64,000 nucleotides of DNA, taken from assembly GCF_014058705.1 (NCBI RefSeq), contig NZ_CP059692.1, positions 3,043,001 to 3,107,000 on the forward strand. The letters are read 5' to 3'. Position numbers and translations under genes: made by a program. Origin of the DNA: Aureimonas mangrovi. GTDB lineage: Bacteria; Pseudomonadota; Alphaproteobacteria; Rhizobiales; Rhizobiaceae. Under the pieces are notes generated by a model, which did no database searches, had not been told where the DNA came from, and was given only the letters and a program-made list of their open reading frames with translations. Below, one piece after another: positions 33,439 through 43,241 of this stretch; within the stretch, counting starts at the first letter, position 1; each line of letters opens with the position of its first letter.

Positions 33439-33816
33439 TCAGTAGCTGAGGGGCGGCAGCCCCTCGTCTTCGGGTTCGGCAACGCGCATGCGCTGCGTGT
33501 CATCGGTTTCAAGATCCTGATAGGCGCGGTAGGCCAGCACCAGGAGGAACACGAAAAGCGAGAAGGAAATCACGATCGCCGTCAGGATCAGTGCCTGCGG
33601 GAACGGATTGGCAGTCGCCATCGCCGGCATGTCGAGGCCGGGCGGGATGAGCGGCGGCGCGATGGACTCGATGCCGCCGGCCACGAAGATCGAGAGGTTC
33701 ACAGCGTTGCCGAGGATCGTCACGCCCATCAGCATGCGAATGATGTGACGGGAGAGGAGAAGGTAGATCGCGAAGGCGAACATGATGCCGACGACGGCGG
33801 AAAGGGCGACGACCAT
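33439..33816 (-). CDS. mrpC: Mrp Na+/H+ antiporter subunit C
   Basis: MrpC is the NuoK-like three-helix subunit (125 residues). The conserved helix 2 has MGVTILGNAVNLSIFVAGG and helix 3 has NPFPQALILTAIVISFSLFVFLL. The C-terminal 30 residues are charged and variable. It shares one base with mrpB and is followed by mrpD. No internal frameshift was seen. Confidence 0.94.
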   Translation of the reverse strand: MVVALSAVVGIMFAFAIYLLLSRHIIRMLMGVTILGNAVNLSIFVAGGIESIAPPLIPPGLDMPAMATANPFPQALILTAIVISFSLFVFLLVLAYRAYQDLETDDTQRMRVAEPEDEGLPPLSY

Positions 33817-34235
33817 CAGTCCGAATACCTCTCTTCCAGCGAGAGCGCGATCGCGCAGATCGCACCGACGATGACGAGATAGACGCCGATGTCGAAGAGA
33901 AGCGTTGTCGAAAGCGCCACGTCACCGCCGAGGATCGCCGGGAAGGCCCAGAGGCCGGTCATGAACTGGAAGCCGGCGAAGATCGACACGAAGCCGGCCA
34001 GGACCGCCAGCACCAGCCCGAAGGCCGCATAGGCAATCGGGTGGAAGAACAGCGCGCGGCGCACCGCCTCCACACCCACGGCCATGCCGTAGACCGCGAT
34101 GGCGGATGCCGCGATCAGCCCTCCGATGAACCCGCCGCCGGGCTCGTTGTGCCCGCGAAGGAGCACGAACAGCGAGAACAGGAACATCAGGCTCGTCAGA
34201 TACGGCGCGGTGACGCGGAAGATGACGGTTCTCAC
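33816..34235 (-). CDS. mrpB: Mrp Na+/H+ antiporter subunit B
   Basis: MrpB is a four-helix subunit of 139 residues with the family motif [28 protein letters not shown] (about 28-55) and the hydrophobic end [22 protein letters not shown]. It is a separate gene rather than fused to mrpA, so the operon is of the seven-gene (mrpABCDEFG) class. It overlaps mrpA by four bases. Confidence 0.94.
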   Translation of the reverse strand: MRTVIFRVTAPYLTSLMFLFSLFVLLRGHNEPGGGFIGGLIAASAIAVYGMAVGVEAVRRALFFHPIAYAAFGLVLAVLAGFVSIFAGFQFMTGLWAFPAILGGDVALSTTLLFDIGVYLVIVGAICAIALSLEERYSD

Positions 34236-36607
34236 AGGCCCCCTCCCTCCAGTGCCCGGCGCTTGCGCTTGACGCCGGCGCGATCCTTCTTCGAGACGCG
34301 GATGCGCACCAGCGCCAGGATCGCCGCGCCCGTGGTCAGGACCACGGCGATCTCGCCCATCGTATCGACGGCGCGGAAGTCGACAAGGATGACGTTCACG
34401 ATGTTACGCCCGTGCGCGATGACATAGCTGTAGCGTGTGAAGAAGTCCGACACGGAAGTGTCGAGTTCGATCTGCGACACGGTGATGAGGAACAGCGCGA
34501 AGCCGAGGCCGCCGGCGATGGCGATCGTCAACTCGGGGATCACCTCCCGGAAGGGCCGCCTGTCCGCCGGCATCAGGCGCAGGCGCGTCATCACGAGGGC
34601 CAGGATGGCAACCGAGAGGATCTCCACCATGAACTGCGTGAAGGAAAGGTCCGGCGCGCCGAGCAGCATGAAAAGGAGCGCGACCGCGAGGCCCTGGATG
34701 CCGAGCGAGACGACGGCGGCAAGGCGGCTCGGCGCATTCGCCACGACCACGAGGCCAAGGACGAGAATGCCGAGCACGGCCCACTCGTAGAAATAGAGCC
34801 TGGGGAATTCGGGGAGCGCGGGCAAGGCGTCGGACCGGATGAGGCTGAACCACAAGGCGCCGATGATCACCACGAAGGTGACGCGCATATAGTAGTCGAG
34901 CCGGCCGGGCTGGAGGAAGTTCGTCAGGCGGAACGCGCCCGAGATGAGCCCGCGCATCACCTGGTCGAAGCCGCGATCCGGACCCCAGCCGATGCGTGCG
35001 AGGAGGGTGGCGATGCGTGCGCGCACCACTTGTGAGCGGCGATAGAGGAGGACGCCGAGGATGATGGTGACGATTGAAAGGTATAGCGCTGCGCCGAGAT
35101 GGAAGCCCACCGAGATGGTGATCGCCACCGCCTCGTCGAGCGAGGGCGGCGCCATCGGGTTCGAGATGAACTGGTGCGTGACCTGCGAGAAGATGCCCGC
35201 GAAGAGGCCGACCACGCCGAGAAAAAGCGGGCCGAACCATACCAGAATCCCGGTCTCGTGCGCCTTGCGCAGGCCCGTCGGCAACTGGCCGATGAAGGGC
35301 TTCAGCGCCACGATGAGGACGGTGGCGAACATCACCGAATTGCCGATGAGCGCGGCGCCCGTCACGAACCAGGCATACAGGCCGCCGGCCTCGGCCGTCG
35401 CGGCGTACACCTCCTCCTTGGCGAGGAAGCCGAAGAGCGGCGGCAGGCCGCCCATCGCGGCGGCACCGAGAAGGGCGGCGGCGAAGGTAACGGGCATGGT
35501 GCGCCACAGACCGCCGAGCGCGCGGATGTCGCGCGTGCCGGCCCCGTGGTCGATCGAGCCGGCCACCATGAAAAGGCAGGCCTTGGCCAGCGAGTGGGAG
35601 ATCAAGTAGAGGACCGCCGCCTCCAGCGCGAGCTCGGAGCCGATGCCGATCATCATCACCAGAAGGCCGAGCGAGGCGACCGTCGTGTAGGCGAGCATCA
35701 GCTTCACGTCGCTCTGCCGGATCGACAGGAGCGCGCCGACGACAAGCGTGACGCCGCCGAAGACGGGCAGGATGATCTCCCACATCGGCGTACCCCCGAG
35801 CACGGGGAAGAAACGCATCAGCAGATAGATGCCCGCCTTCACCATCGTCGCCGAATGCAGATAGGCCGAGACGGGCGTCGGCGCTTCCATGGCGTTCGGC
35901 AGCCAGACATGGAACGGCATCTGCGCGGACTTGGTGAAGGCGCCGATCAGGAGGAGGATCAGGACCGGCACGTAAGCGCCGCTCTCGATGATCGCCTCGG
36001 GCTGATCGAGGATTTCGGACAGCGACGAGAGCCCTGTCGTCTCGCGGATCATGATCAGGCCGGCGAGAAGGGCGAGGCCGCCGCCGCCCGTGATCACCAG
36101 CGCCTGGATCGCACCGCGACGTGCGGCCTCTCGCTCGTGCTCGAAGCCGATCAGAAGGAAGGACGTGATCGACGTCAGCTCCCAGAAGATGAAGAGCGTG
36201 ATGAGGTCGTCGGCAAGCACGAGGCCGAGCATCGACCCCATGAACATAAGAATAAACGCATAAAACTGCCGAATACGTGGGCTCTTCTCGAGATAGCCCC
36301 CCGTATAGACGACGATCAACGCACCAATGCCCAGGATCAACAACGCGAAGGCGTAAGAGAGACCGTCCAGTCGGAAGGACATCCGCACGTCGAACGCGGG
36401 AATCCAGTCGAACCCGGCCAGCATGATCTGCCGGCCCTGAACTTCCTCGCTCAACGCAAATATCAAGAGGAAGCCGGCGACAGGGAAGAGCGCAAGAACG
36501 AGCGCTGCCATGCGGCCGAAAACTCGCCCGATGGGCGAAGAGAGTGCGGCACCGACGAAGGGAAGAGCGATCGCTAGGTAGAAAAATTGCTCATACCAAG
36601 CGCCCAT
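34232..36607 (-). CDS. mrpA: Mrp Na+/H+ antiporter subunit A
   Basis: MrpA is the large NuoL-like subunit (791 residues, about 21 helices). It combines the N-terminal antiporter part with the C-terminal MrpA-specific domain. The N-part has [20 protein letters not shown] with the key Glu, then [36 protein letters not shown] with the conserved lysines. The C-terminal domain (about 560-775) ends with [26 protein letters not shown] residues. The complex exports Na+ in exchange for protons and supports pH and salt tolerance. It is the first gene of the operon; the promoter must lie in 36608-36832. Confidence 0.95.
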   Translation of the reverse strand: MGAWYEQFFYLAIALPFVGAALSSPIGRVFGRMAALVLALFPVAGFLLIFALSEEVQGRQIMLAGFDWIPAFDVRMSFRLDGLSYAFALLILGIGALIVVYTGGYLEKSPRIRQFYAFILMFMGSMLGLVLADDLITLFIFWELTSITSFLLIGFEHEREAARRGAIQALVITGGGGLALLAGLIMIRETTGLSSLSEILDQPEAIIESGAYVPVLILLLIGAFTKSAQMPFHVWLPNAMEAPTPVSAYLHSATMVKAGIYLLMRFFPVLGGTPMWEIILPVFGGVTLVVGALLSIRQSDVKLMLAYTTVASLGLLVMMIGIGSELALEAAVLYLISHSLAKACLFMVAGSIDHGAGTRDIRALGGLWRTMPVTFAAALLGAAAMGGLPPLFGFLAKEEVYAATAEAGGLYAWFVTGAALIGNSVMFATVLIVALKPFIGQLPTGLRKAHETGILVWFGPLFLGVVGLFAGIFSQVTHQFISNPMAPPSLDEAVAITISVGFHLGAALYLSIVTIILGVLLYRRSQVVRARIATLLARIGWGPDRGFDQVMRGLISGAFRLTNFLQPGRLDYYMRVTFVVIIGALWFSLIRSDALPALPEFPRLYFYEWAVLGILVLGLVVVANAPSRLAAVVSLGIQGLAVALLFMLLGAPDLSFTQFMVEILSVAILALVMTRLRLMPADRRPFREVIPELTIAIAGGLGFALFLITVSQIELDTSVSDFFTRYSYVIAHGRNIVNVILVDFRAVDTMGEIAVVLTTGAAILALVRIRVSKKDRAGVKRKRRALEGGGL

Positions 36608-36832
36608 TTCAGCTCTGTCCCCTCGATTCTCGGATCAACTCCGGCCCGTCCGACCCCGATAGCCGATTTTGTATCCAAAGACGTGCTTTTCAAGGCTGAA
36701 AAGCTTGTGAACGACGTTCGCGCAAGCTTTTTCTCGCGGTTGGTGGCGCTTCCGCCCCGTTGTGTCGCGCACAGGCCGAACCTACTTTGCGCACGCCGCC
36801 CTCCCCTTCGCGTTCATCCGAGACGACATCCC
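36608..36832. promoter_or_regulatory. divergent region between mrpA and ptrB
   Basis: The 225 bases between the divergent mrpA and ptrB starts contain an AT-richer core at about 36660-36735 with several TTTT/AAAA runs, including the repeated word aaaagctt/gcttttc around 36687-36712. Both promoters should lie here. The longer open frame running into ptrB from 36587 uses this region but has no ribosome site and is rejected as coding. Confidence 0.4.
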
Positions 36833-38956
36833 ATGTCCAAGCCTGCTTTGCCCGCCGTTCCAGCTCCCGAGCGCCGCCCCGTCGAGAGCGAGTGGCACGG
36901 CGCGCAGCGCGTCGACGACTACGGCTGGATGCGCGCCGACAACTGGCAGGAGATGTTCAAGGACACGACCCTTCTCGATCCGGCGATCCGCGCGCATCTG
37001 GAGGCCGAGAACGCGTATCAGAAGGCAGCGATGGCCGGCAGCGAGCCCTTGATCGCCACGCTCGTCGCGGAGATGCGCGGGCGCATCAAGGAGGATGACT
37101 CGTCCGTACCGGCTCCGGACGGCCCCTTCGCTTACGGCGCGTCCTATCGCGAAGGCGCCGAGTATCCGCGCTTCACGCGCCGGCCGCGCGACGGCGGCGA
37201 GGACGAAATCCTGCTCGATGCGGAGAAGGAGGCTGCCGCGCGCGCCTATTTCTCTCTCGGCGGCGTGTCGCATTCGCCGGACCACCGTCATCTGGCCTGG
37301 GCGCATGACGACAAGGGCTCGGAGTTCTATTCGATCTCCGTGCGCGACCTTTCGACCGGCACCGATGCGCCGGACCGCATCGAGGACACGAGCGGTTCGG
37401 TCGCGTGGGACGATCGCGGGGCGGGCTTCTTCTACACGCGCCTCGACGCGAACCACCGCCCCAGCCGGATCTTCTATCACCGCCTCGGCTCCGATCCCGC
37501 GAGCGACGCGCTCGTCTTCGAGGAAAACGACGCTGGCTTCTTCATGGGTATCGGCGAGACGCAGTCACGCCAGTTCGTGGTGATCGACATCCACGATCAC
37601 GAGACGAGCGAGGCCTGGCTGATACCCTCGGCCAACCCGTCGGCCGAGCCCCGGCTGATCGCCCCGCGCGAGACGGGCGTCGAATACGACGTCGACGAAG
37701 GCGAAGGCACCCTCTACATCCGCACCAATGCGGACGGCGCGCGCGACTTCAAGATCGTGACCGCTCCGCCGCACGCGACCTCGCGCCGCGAGTGGCGGGA
37801 GTTCGTGCCGCACGAGGACGGACGCCTCATCCTCAACCACCTCGTCCTCAAACGCCATCTCGTCTGGCTGGAGCGGCGCGAAGGCCTGCCGCGCATCGTC
37901 GTCAAGCGGCTCTCGGACGGCGAGGAGCATGTCGTCGCCTTCGCGGAAGAAGCCTACTCGCTCGGCCTTTCGGGCACTTACGAGTACGATACGGACACGA
38001 TCCGCTTCGGCTATTCCTCGATGACGACGCCCTCGCAGACCTTCGATTACGACGTGGAGACGCGCGAGCGCACGCTCCTGAAGACGCAGGAAGTGCCCTC
38101 CGGCCACGATCCGCAGGACTACGTGACGCGGCGCATCATGGCGCCGGCGGCCGACGGCGAGACCGTGCCCGTCACGCTCCTCTACCGTGCCGATACGCCG
38201 CTCGACGGCTCGGCCCCGGCAATGCTCTACGGTTATGGCTCCTACGGGATCACCATTCCCGCGAGCTTCAACACAAACGTCCTCAGCCTCGTCGACCGTG
38301 GCTTCGTCTACGCCATCGCCCATATCCGGGGCGGCAAGGACAAGGGCTTTCGCTGGTACGAAGCGGGCCGGCGCGAGCACAAGGCGAACACCTTCACAGA
38401 CTTCATCGCGGCAGCCGACCATCTCGTCGCGGAGGGGTTCACGCGATACGAACGCATCGTCGCGCAGGGCGGTTCGGCGGGCGGCATGCTGATGGGCGCC
38501 ATCGCCAACATGGCGCCCGAGAAGTTCGGAGGCATCGTCGCCGTCGTGCCCTTCGTCGACGTCCTCAACACGATGCTCGACGACACGCTGCCGCTGACGC
38601 CCCCAGAATGGCCCGAATGGGGCAACCCCGTCGCCTCGCCGGCCGACTATGCCACGATCGCCGCCTACAGCCCTTACGAAAACGTCGCCGCGCAGGACTA
38701 TCCGCCGATGCTCGTCCTTGCCGGCCTGACGGACCCACGCGTGACCTATTGGGAACCGGCCAAGTGGGTGGCGCGTCTGCGTGCGACGAAGACCGACGAC
38801 AATCCGGTCATCCTGAAGGTCAACATGGATGCCGGCCATGCCGGCGCGTCGGGCCGGTTCGCGCGGCTGGAGGAAACGGCGACGATCTACGCCTTCGCCA
38901 TCGGCCTCGTCGAAGCCGAGACAATCAGGACAGCGCCTGCAAGGCAGCCTGCCTGA
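36833..38956 (+). CDS. ptrB: oligopeptidase B (serine peptidase family S9A)
   Basis: This is a cytosolic serine peptidase of 707 residues that cuts short peptides after basic residues. An N-terminal seven-bladed propeller (about 75-420) is followed by the alpha/beta-hydrolase domain. The catalytic triad fits S548 in GGSAGG, D634 in LTDPRV and H669 in DAGHAG. The conserved YGYGSYG stretch precedes it. The start at 36833 gives MSKPALPAVPAPERRPV and the family's DDYGWMRAD block. The 3' end overlaps the regulator on the opposite strand by 32 bases. The nearest alternative is prolyl oligopeptidase; family S9A is certain. Confidence 0.9.
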   Translation: MSKPALPAVPAPERRPVESEWHGAQRVDDYGWMRADNWQEMFKDTTLLDPAIRAHLEAENAYQKAAMAGSEPLIATLVAEMRGRIKEDDSSVPAPDGPFAYGASYREGAEYPRFTRRPRDGGEDEILLDAEKEAAARAYFSLGGVSHSPDHRHLAWAHDDKGSEFYSISVRDLSTGTDAPDRIEDTSGSVAWDDRGAGFFYTRLDANHRPSRIFYHRLGSDPASDALVFEENDAGFFMGIGETQSRQFVVIDIHDHETSEAWLIPSANPSAEPRLIAPRETGVEYDVDEGEGTLYIRTNADGARDFKIVTAPPHATSRREWREFVPHEDGRLILNHLVLKRHLVWLERREGLPRIVVKRLSDGEEHVVAFAEEAYSLGLSGTYEYDTDTIRFGYSSMTTPSQTFDYDVETRERTLLKTQEVPSGHDPQDYVTRRIMAPAADGETVPVTLLYRADTPLDGSAPAMLYGYGSYGITIPASFNTNVLSLVDRGFVYAIAHIRGGKDKGFRWYEAGRREHKANTFTDFIAAADHLVAEGFTRYERIVAQGGSAGGMLMGAIANMAPEKFGGIVAVVPFVDVLNTMLDDTLPLTPPEWPEWGNPVASPADYATIAAYSPYENVAAQDYPPMLVLAGLTDPRVTYWEPAKWVARLRATKTDDNPVILKVNMDAGHAGASGRFARLEETATIYAFAIGLVEAETIRTAPARQPA

Positions 38957-39803
38957 CGGCCGCGGTCAGCCTGTCGAGCGCGCGCACCGGCAGGCGCAGC
39001 GCGATCCAGTAGAGCTCCACCTCGATCCGCGCGCCGGGCACCAGTTCCATGAGGCGCCCGGCGGCGAGATGCTCTTCGGCGAGGGAAACCGGCTGCATGC
39101 CCCAGCCGAGGCCGGCGAGTGCGAGATCGAGCATTCCGTGCGTCGAGGGTGCCCACGCCGTCGGGGCGGCAAGGTCAACCCCGAGGGTTTCGCGTGCCCA
39201 TCGCGCCTGCAAGCCGTCGCGTCGGTCGAAGCGCAGGTGCGGCGCGGTCGCGAGCGAGGCGGCGTCGACGCCGCCGGCGAAATGCCGCTCGACGAAAGCC
39301 GGGCTCGCGCAGGCGGCATAGCGTATCGCGCCGAGTCGCACCGTGCGGCAGCCCTGCACCGGTTTCGGGTCGGCGGTGACCACGGCGAGCACTTCGCCCG
39401 AACGCAGGCGCTCGGCCGTGTGGTCCTCGTCATCCAGCGTCAAATCGAGAAGAACGCCGGTTTCCTGCGCGAAAGCCGCGGCCGCCTGCGGAAACCACGT
39501 GGCGAGGCTGTCGGCATTGACGGCGATGCGCAGGGCCTGCACTTCGGCGCCGCCGCTCAGCGCGGGGGCGAGATCGGCCTCCAACAATCGCACGCGATCG
39601 AGATGAGCGCAGAGAGCTCGGCCGAGTTCGGTCGGCCGGCACGGCTGGCTACGCACCACGAGGATCGCGCCCAGGCGCTCTTCCAGCCCGCGCACGCGCT
39701 GCGAAACCGCCGAAGGCGTGATGGCGAGCGATGTCGCGGCCCGTTCGAACGAACCTTCGCGGATCACGGCGCCGAGCGCCGCGAGAGACTGGTAGTCGAG
39801 CAT
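38925..39803 (-). CDS. lysG: LysR-family regulator of a basic amino acid exporter (ArgP/LysG)
   Basis: This 292-residue LysR regulator has a helix-turn-helix (about 15-60; SFERAATSLAITPSAVSQRVRGLEERLG) and an effector-binding domain. ArgP/LysG activates the exporter gene next to it when lysine or arginine accumulates. The divergent exporter is encoded 62 bases away, the standard arrangement. The ATG at 39803 (MLDYQSLAALGAVIREG) matches the family start; a further ATG four codons upstream lies inside the palindrome at 39807-39821 and is less likely. Confidence 0.88.
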   Translation of the reverse strand: MLDYQSLAALGAVIREGSFERAATSLAITPSAVSQRVRGLEERLGAILVVRSQPCRPTELGRALCAHLDRVRLLEADLAPALSGGAEVQALRIAVNADSLATWFPQAAAAFAQETGVLLDLTLDDEDHTAERLRSGEVLAVVTADPKPVQGCRTVRLGAIRYAACASPAFVERHFAGGVDAASLATAPHLRFDRRDGLQARWARETLGVDLAAPTAWAPSTHGMLDLALAGLGWGMQPVSLAEEHLAAGRLMELVPGARIEVELYWIALRLPVRALDRLTAAVRQAALQALS

Positions 39804-39806
39804 GAA

Positions 39807-39821
39807 TGAAGCCATGCTTCA
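39807..39821. promoter_or_regulatory. perfect palindrome at the lysG/lysE intergenic region
   Basis: TGAAGC (39807-39812), spacer CAT, GCTTCA (39816-39821) is a perfect 6+3+6 dyad. It begins three bases upstream of the lysG start codon. Its position suggests autoregulation or an upstream activator site for the divergent exporter. LysR sites usually show T-N11-A; here the outer T and A enclose 13 bases, so the assignment to LysG is tentative. Confidence 0.4.
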
Positions 39822-39865
39822 CTGAATGTAGAAGAACAAGTTTTTCTTTTTTTCGCACTCGGGCG

Positions 39866-40498
39866 ATGAGCCTGCGCATGTCGCCCTCGCTCGCTCCTCT
39901 CCTCGCCGGTTTTGCACTCTCGCTGGCGTTGATCGTCGCGATCGGCGCCCAGAACCTCTTCGTCCTGCGGCAGGGCCTTCGCGGCGAGCATGTCGGGCCG
40001 ATCGTGCTGTTCTGCGGCATCTGCGACGCGGCTCTGATCCTGATCGGCGTCGCCGGCGTCGGGGCCGCACTCGCCGCCATCCCTCAGCTCACAGTGATCA
40101 TGACGCTCGGCGGCGCGCTTTTCCTCTTCGCCTACGGGCTGATCGCGCTTCGCCGGACGCTGCGGCCCGGCGCGCTCGTCGCCGATCCGTCCGTCGGCGG
40201 GAAATCGTTGAGGACCGCGCTCCTCGCGACGGCCGGCTTCACATTCCTCAACCCGCATGTCTATCTCGACACAATGCTCCTGATGGGTACGGCGGGCGCC
40301 GCGCAGCCCGCCGCCACGCGGCCGCTTTTCGTGGCGGGCGCGGTAGCGGCGAGCTTCCTGTGGTTCGCAGCCCTCGGCTACGGCGCGCGCCTTCTGCAAC
40401 CGCTCTTCGCAAGGCCGGCCGCCTGGCGCGCGCTGGACGCTGGCGTCGGCGTCACCATGCTGACGCTTTCGGCGCTGCTCGTGCGCAGCGCGTTGTGA
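39866..40498 (+). CDS. lysE: LysE/ArgO-family basic amino acid exporter
   Basis: This is a six-helix inner-membrane exporter of lysine or arginine (210 residues). The N-terminal motif LSLALIVAIGAQNLFVLRQGLRGEH (GAQNxFVLRQG) and the later FTFLNPHVYLDTMLLMG are diagnostic of LysE/ArgO. The start is MSLRMSP at 39866 or the second ATG at 39878; the frame upstream of that is read-through into the promoter. A poly-T-rich tract (39839-39853) lies just before it. Confidence 0.9.
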   Translation: MSLRMSPSLAPLLAGFALSLALIVAIGAQNLFVLRQGLRGEHVGPIVLFCGICDAALILIGVAGVGAALAAIPQLTVIMTLGGALFLFAYGLIALRRTLRPGALVADPSVGGKSLRTALLATAGFTFLNPHVYLDTMLLMGTAGAAQPAATRPLFVAGAVAASFLWFAALGYGARLLQPLFARPAAWRALDAGVGVTMLTLSALLVRSAL

Positions 40499-40507
40499 AA
40501 GTGCCGG

Positions 40508-41341
40508 TCAGGCGTCCGGGCGGTCGGCCGAGAAGGCGACCTCCTTCTGCGCACGCACCGCGTCGAGCCGCTTGCCGAGCTCGCGCTCGATGCTCTCATA
40601 GGCCGTGCTGCCGAGGGTGAGCCGCAGCGCCGGGTGCTCGGCGTCCCCCGCCGCGATCATCGCGTCCACCGTGCGTTCCGCATCGCCCTTGATGGCGAAG
40701 CTGCCGTCGCTCAAGGCCCTGCGGATCGCGCCGGACGGCGTGTCGGCATAGGCCGTGATTGGGTCGGCCATGTCGAGGCCGGCGGCGAAGTTCGTTCCCG
40801 TCGGCCCCGGCTCGACGATGACGAAATCGATGCCGAGCGGAGCCACCTCCTGCGCGACGCCCTCGACGAAGCCTTCGATACCCCATTTCGTCGCGTGGTA
40901 GAGCGAGAAGTTCGGATAGGCGATCTGGCCGCCTTCCGACGAGACCTGAAGGATGCGCCCGCCGCCCTGGGCCCGAAGATGCGGCAGGCTCGCACGGATG
41001 ACCGCGATGGAGCCGGTGAGGTTGGTGGCGATCTGGCGCTCGATCTGCACGTCGCTCAGTTCCTCGGCTGCGCCGAAGAGGCCGTAGCCGGCATTGCTGA
41101 CGATGGCGTCGATGCGTCCGGCTCTCGCGAAGGCCCTGTCGATGGTCGCGCGCACGGCCTCGACCTCGGTGACGTCGAGCCGCAGGATGGTCAGGGCCCC
41201 GCCGTACTGAGCGCTGAGATCGTCCATCGCGCTCTCGCGCCGCACGGTCGCGATGACCTTATCGCCGCGTGCCAGAAGCTTCTCCGCCATGATGCGGCCG
41301 AGGCCGGAAGATGCGCCGGTGATGAGCCAGGTCTTCGTCAT
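40508..41341 (-). CDS. short-chain dehydrogenase/reductase
   Basis: This 277-residue classical SDR has the cofactor motif TGASSGLG (9-16), the NAG motif (SNAGYG), the active-site Ser in QVSSEGG and the Y-H-A-T-K catalytic pair. The substrate is unknown. The start at 41341 has a GGAGAG box. It faces a LysR-family gene across 95 bases, so that regulator probably controls it. Downstream, it is convergent with lysE with a 9-base gap. Confidence 0.88.
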   Translation of the reverse strand: MTKTWLITGASSGLGRIMAEKLLARGDKVIATVRRESAMDDLSAQYGGALTILRLDVTEVEAVRATIDRAFARAGRIDAIVSNAGYGLFGAAEELSDVQIERQIATNLTGSIAVIRASLPHLRAQGGGRILQVSSEGGQIAYPNFSLYHATKWGIEGFVEGVAQEVAPLGIDFVIVEPGPTGTNFAAGLDMADPITAYADTPSGAIRRALSDGSFAIKGDAERTVDAMIAAGDAEHPALRLTLGSTAYESIERELGKRLDAVRAQKEVAFSADRPDA

Positions 41342-41436
41342 GAAACTCTCCTTCATTGGATGAGCCTCACTTAAAGACGGACGAATTATCCTGTTAGATA
41401 CGGCAATCGATATGCGCCGGTGAAAGATTGGCACCA

Positions 41437-42366
41437 ATGGGAAAACCCAGCCTCGCGGATCTCTCCGCCTTCGCGGCCGTCGCGCGCCGGCGCAGCTTCC
41501 GCAAGGCGGCCGATGCCCTCGGCGTTTCGCGTTCCTCACTGAGCCACACGGTGATCGCGTTGGAGAAGGCGCTTGGTGTCCGGCTTCTCAATCGCACCAC
41601 GCGCAGCGTCGAGCCCACGCAGGCGGGCGCCGCCCTCCTTTCGCGCATCGAACCGCTGCTCGGCGAGTTCGACGCCGCGATCGACGCCATCTCCGAGGTG
41701 GGTGGCACGGTTTCAGGCGCGCTGCGCATCAATTGCGGCGAGGAGGCCGCCGACCGTCTTCTGCAGTCCATCGTGCCGGCCTTCCTCGGTCGCTTCCCGA
41801 ATGTCGAGCTGGAGATCGCGACCGACGGCCGCCTGGTCGACATTGTCGCGGAAGGCTTCGACGCGGGCGTTCGCCTGCACGAGAGCGTGCCGCAGGACAT
41901 GACCGCCGTGCCCTTCGGCGGGCCGATGCGCTTTCTGGCCGTCGCCGCGCCCGACTATCTCGCTCGGCACGGAGGACCGATGACGCCGGAGGACCTGCAC
42001 CGCCATCGCTGTATCCGCCACCGCCTGCCGAGCGGACGGAGCTATCGCTGGGAGTTCGAGCGGCATGGCGAGGCGATGACAGTCGACGTGCCCGGCGCGC
42101 TGACGCTCAGCCATACCGGGTTGATGGCCAAGGCTGCCGCTGGCGGCAACGGAATCGCCTTCGTGCCGGAGCCCGTCGCCCGAGAACGGCTGGCATCCGG
42201 CGCGCTCGTCGCGGTGCTCGAAGACTGGAGCCCGCCCTTCGCGGGCCTGTGCCTCTATTATCCCGGCCATCGGCACGTGCCGGCGCCGCTGCGCGCCTTT
42301 ATCGACACCCTAAAGGAGATCGACGGCGACCGCCTCTACTCGACGGCCGGCACCGCGCGCAGATAG
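41437..42366 (+). CDS. LysR-family transcriptional regulator
   Basis: This 309-residue LysR regulator has its DNA-binding domain at 1-60 (AFAAVARRRSFRKAADALGVSRSSLSHTVIALEKALG) and a LysR substrate-binding domain (about 90-300). The subgroup resembles CrgA/DsdC-like regulators that commonly sit beside oxidoreductase genes. A TTG nine bases upstream is an alternative start. It is divergent from the SDR gene; its 3' end overlaps the cytochrome c gene on the other strand by 31 bases. Confidence 0.88.
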   Translation: MGKPSLADLSAFAAVARRRSFRKAADALGVSRSSLSHTVIALEKALGVRLLNRTTRSVEPTQAGAALLSRIEPLLGEFDAAIDAISEVGGTVSGALRINCGEEAADRLLQSIVPAFLGRFPNVELEIATDGRLVDIVAEGFDAGVRLHESVPQDMTAVPFGGPMRFLAVAAPDYLARHGGPMTPEDLHRHRCIRHRLPSGRSYRWEFERHGEAMTVDVPGALTLSHTGLMAKAAAGGNGIAFVPEPVARERLASGALVAVLEDWSPPFAGLCLYYPGHRHVPAPLRAFIDTLKEIDGDRLYSTAGTARR

Positions 42367-43235
42367 GCCGCGATCGCCTCGCGATCCTCAGCCGCAAGAA
42401 GCGCCATGTTGTCGATCACATCGGCCATCGCACCGCCCGCGACGTCGAAATCGGGCGTGAAGCCGCTTTCGAGATAATAGGCGATGTCGCTCTCGCTCCA
42501 GTCGAGGCCGCCCGGCGTGATGTTCGGCACCGTCCCCTCGCCTTCCGGATTCGGCCCGCCGCCGAGCCAGCGCGCCGTATCGAGCCCGCCATAGCCGCCG
42601 AGCGTGCGCGGGGTGTGGCACTCGCCGCAATGCGCCGGCCCCTCGACGAGATAACGGCCGCGCTGGAGTTGCGCGGACGCATCCGACGGCAGGTCCACGA
42701 CGGGCGCATCCGACAGGAAGGCGCGCTTCCATAGCCCGAGGCCGAAGCGCAGATCGAACGGGAAGGCGATTTCGTTCTGCGGCGCGCGCCCTTCGACGGG
42801 CGGCAGCGTCAGCAGGAAGGCGTGCAGATCGGCGACGTCGCCCGGCGTCATCCGCGCATAGGAGGTGTAGGGAAAGGCGGGATAGAGATGCTGGCCGCCC
42901 GGCGCGACGCCGCGTTGCATCGCATTGGCGAAATCGGCCAGCGACCAGGCGCCGATGCCGTCCGTCTCATGCGGCGAGATGTTGGGGCCGTGGAAGGTGC
43001 CCACGGCGGTCTCCAACGCCTCGCCACCGCCGAGTTCGGGCGCCTCGGCGTCCCCACCGCTCATGTGACAGGAGGCGCAGCCGCCGGCGTTGAAGACCAC
43101 ACGGCCACGCCTGGCATCTCCGCTGCCCTCAGCCGCGACGGCTTCGGGCGGCAGGCGTTGCGGCAGGGCCAGCGCCCACACGGCGCCGGCCGCGACGACG
43201 ACAACCGATGCGCCGATCGCGACCGCCCGGCGCAT
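42336..43235 (-). CDS. membrane-anchored dihaem cytochrome c
   Basis: This 299-residue c-type cytochrome has two haem-binding motifs: C53-A-S-C56-H57 and C202-G-E-C205-H206. It has a hydrophobic N-terminal anchor or signal (about 5-25). The layout resembles the cytochrome subunits of periplasmic dehydrogenases (AdhB/Gdh type), though no dehydrogenase gene is adjacent. It follows the cytochrome c' gene by six bases and should be in the same transcript. Confidence 0.88.
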   Translation of the reverse strand: MRRAVAIGASVVVVAAGAVWALALPQRLPPEAVAAEGSGDARRGRVVFNAGGCASCHMSGGDAEAPELGGGEALETAVGTFHGPNISPHETDGIGAWSLADFANAMQRGVAPGGQHLYPAFPYTSYARMTPGDVADLHAFLLTLPPVEGRAPQNEIAFPFDLRFGLGLWKRAFLSDAPVVDLPSDASAQLQRGRYLVEGPAHCGECHTPRTLGGYGGLDTARWLGGGPNPEGEGTVPNITPGGLDWSESDIAYYLESGFTPDFDVAGGAMADVIDNMALLAAEDREAIAAYLRAVPAVE

Positions 43236-43241
43236 CGCCGA

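Noticed and set aside
35099-36577. 492-codon plus-strand frame opposite mrpA
   Set aside because: Composition is that of a reversed membrane-protein gene; mrpA is certain.
41371-41385. TTAA followed by a second half-site between the SDR and LysR genes
   Set aside because: The second half is CGAA at the seven-base spacing, which is too far from TTAA to call.
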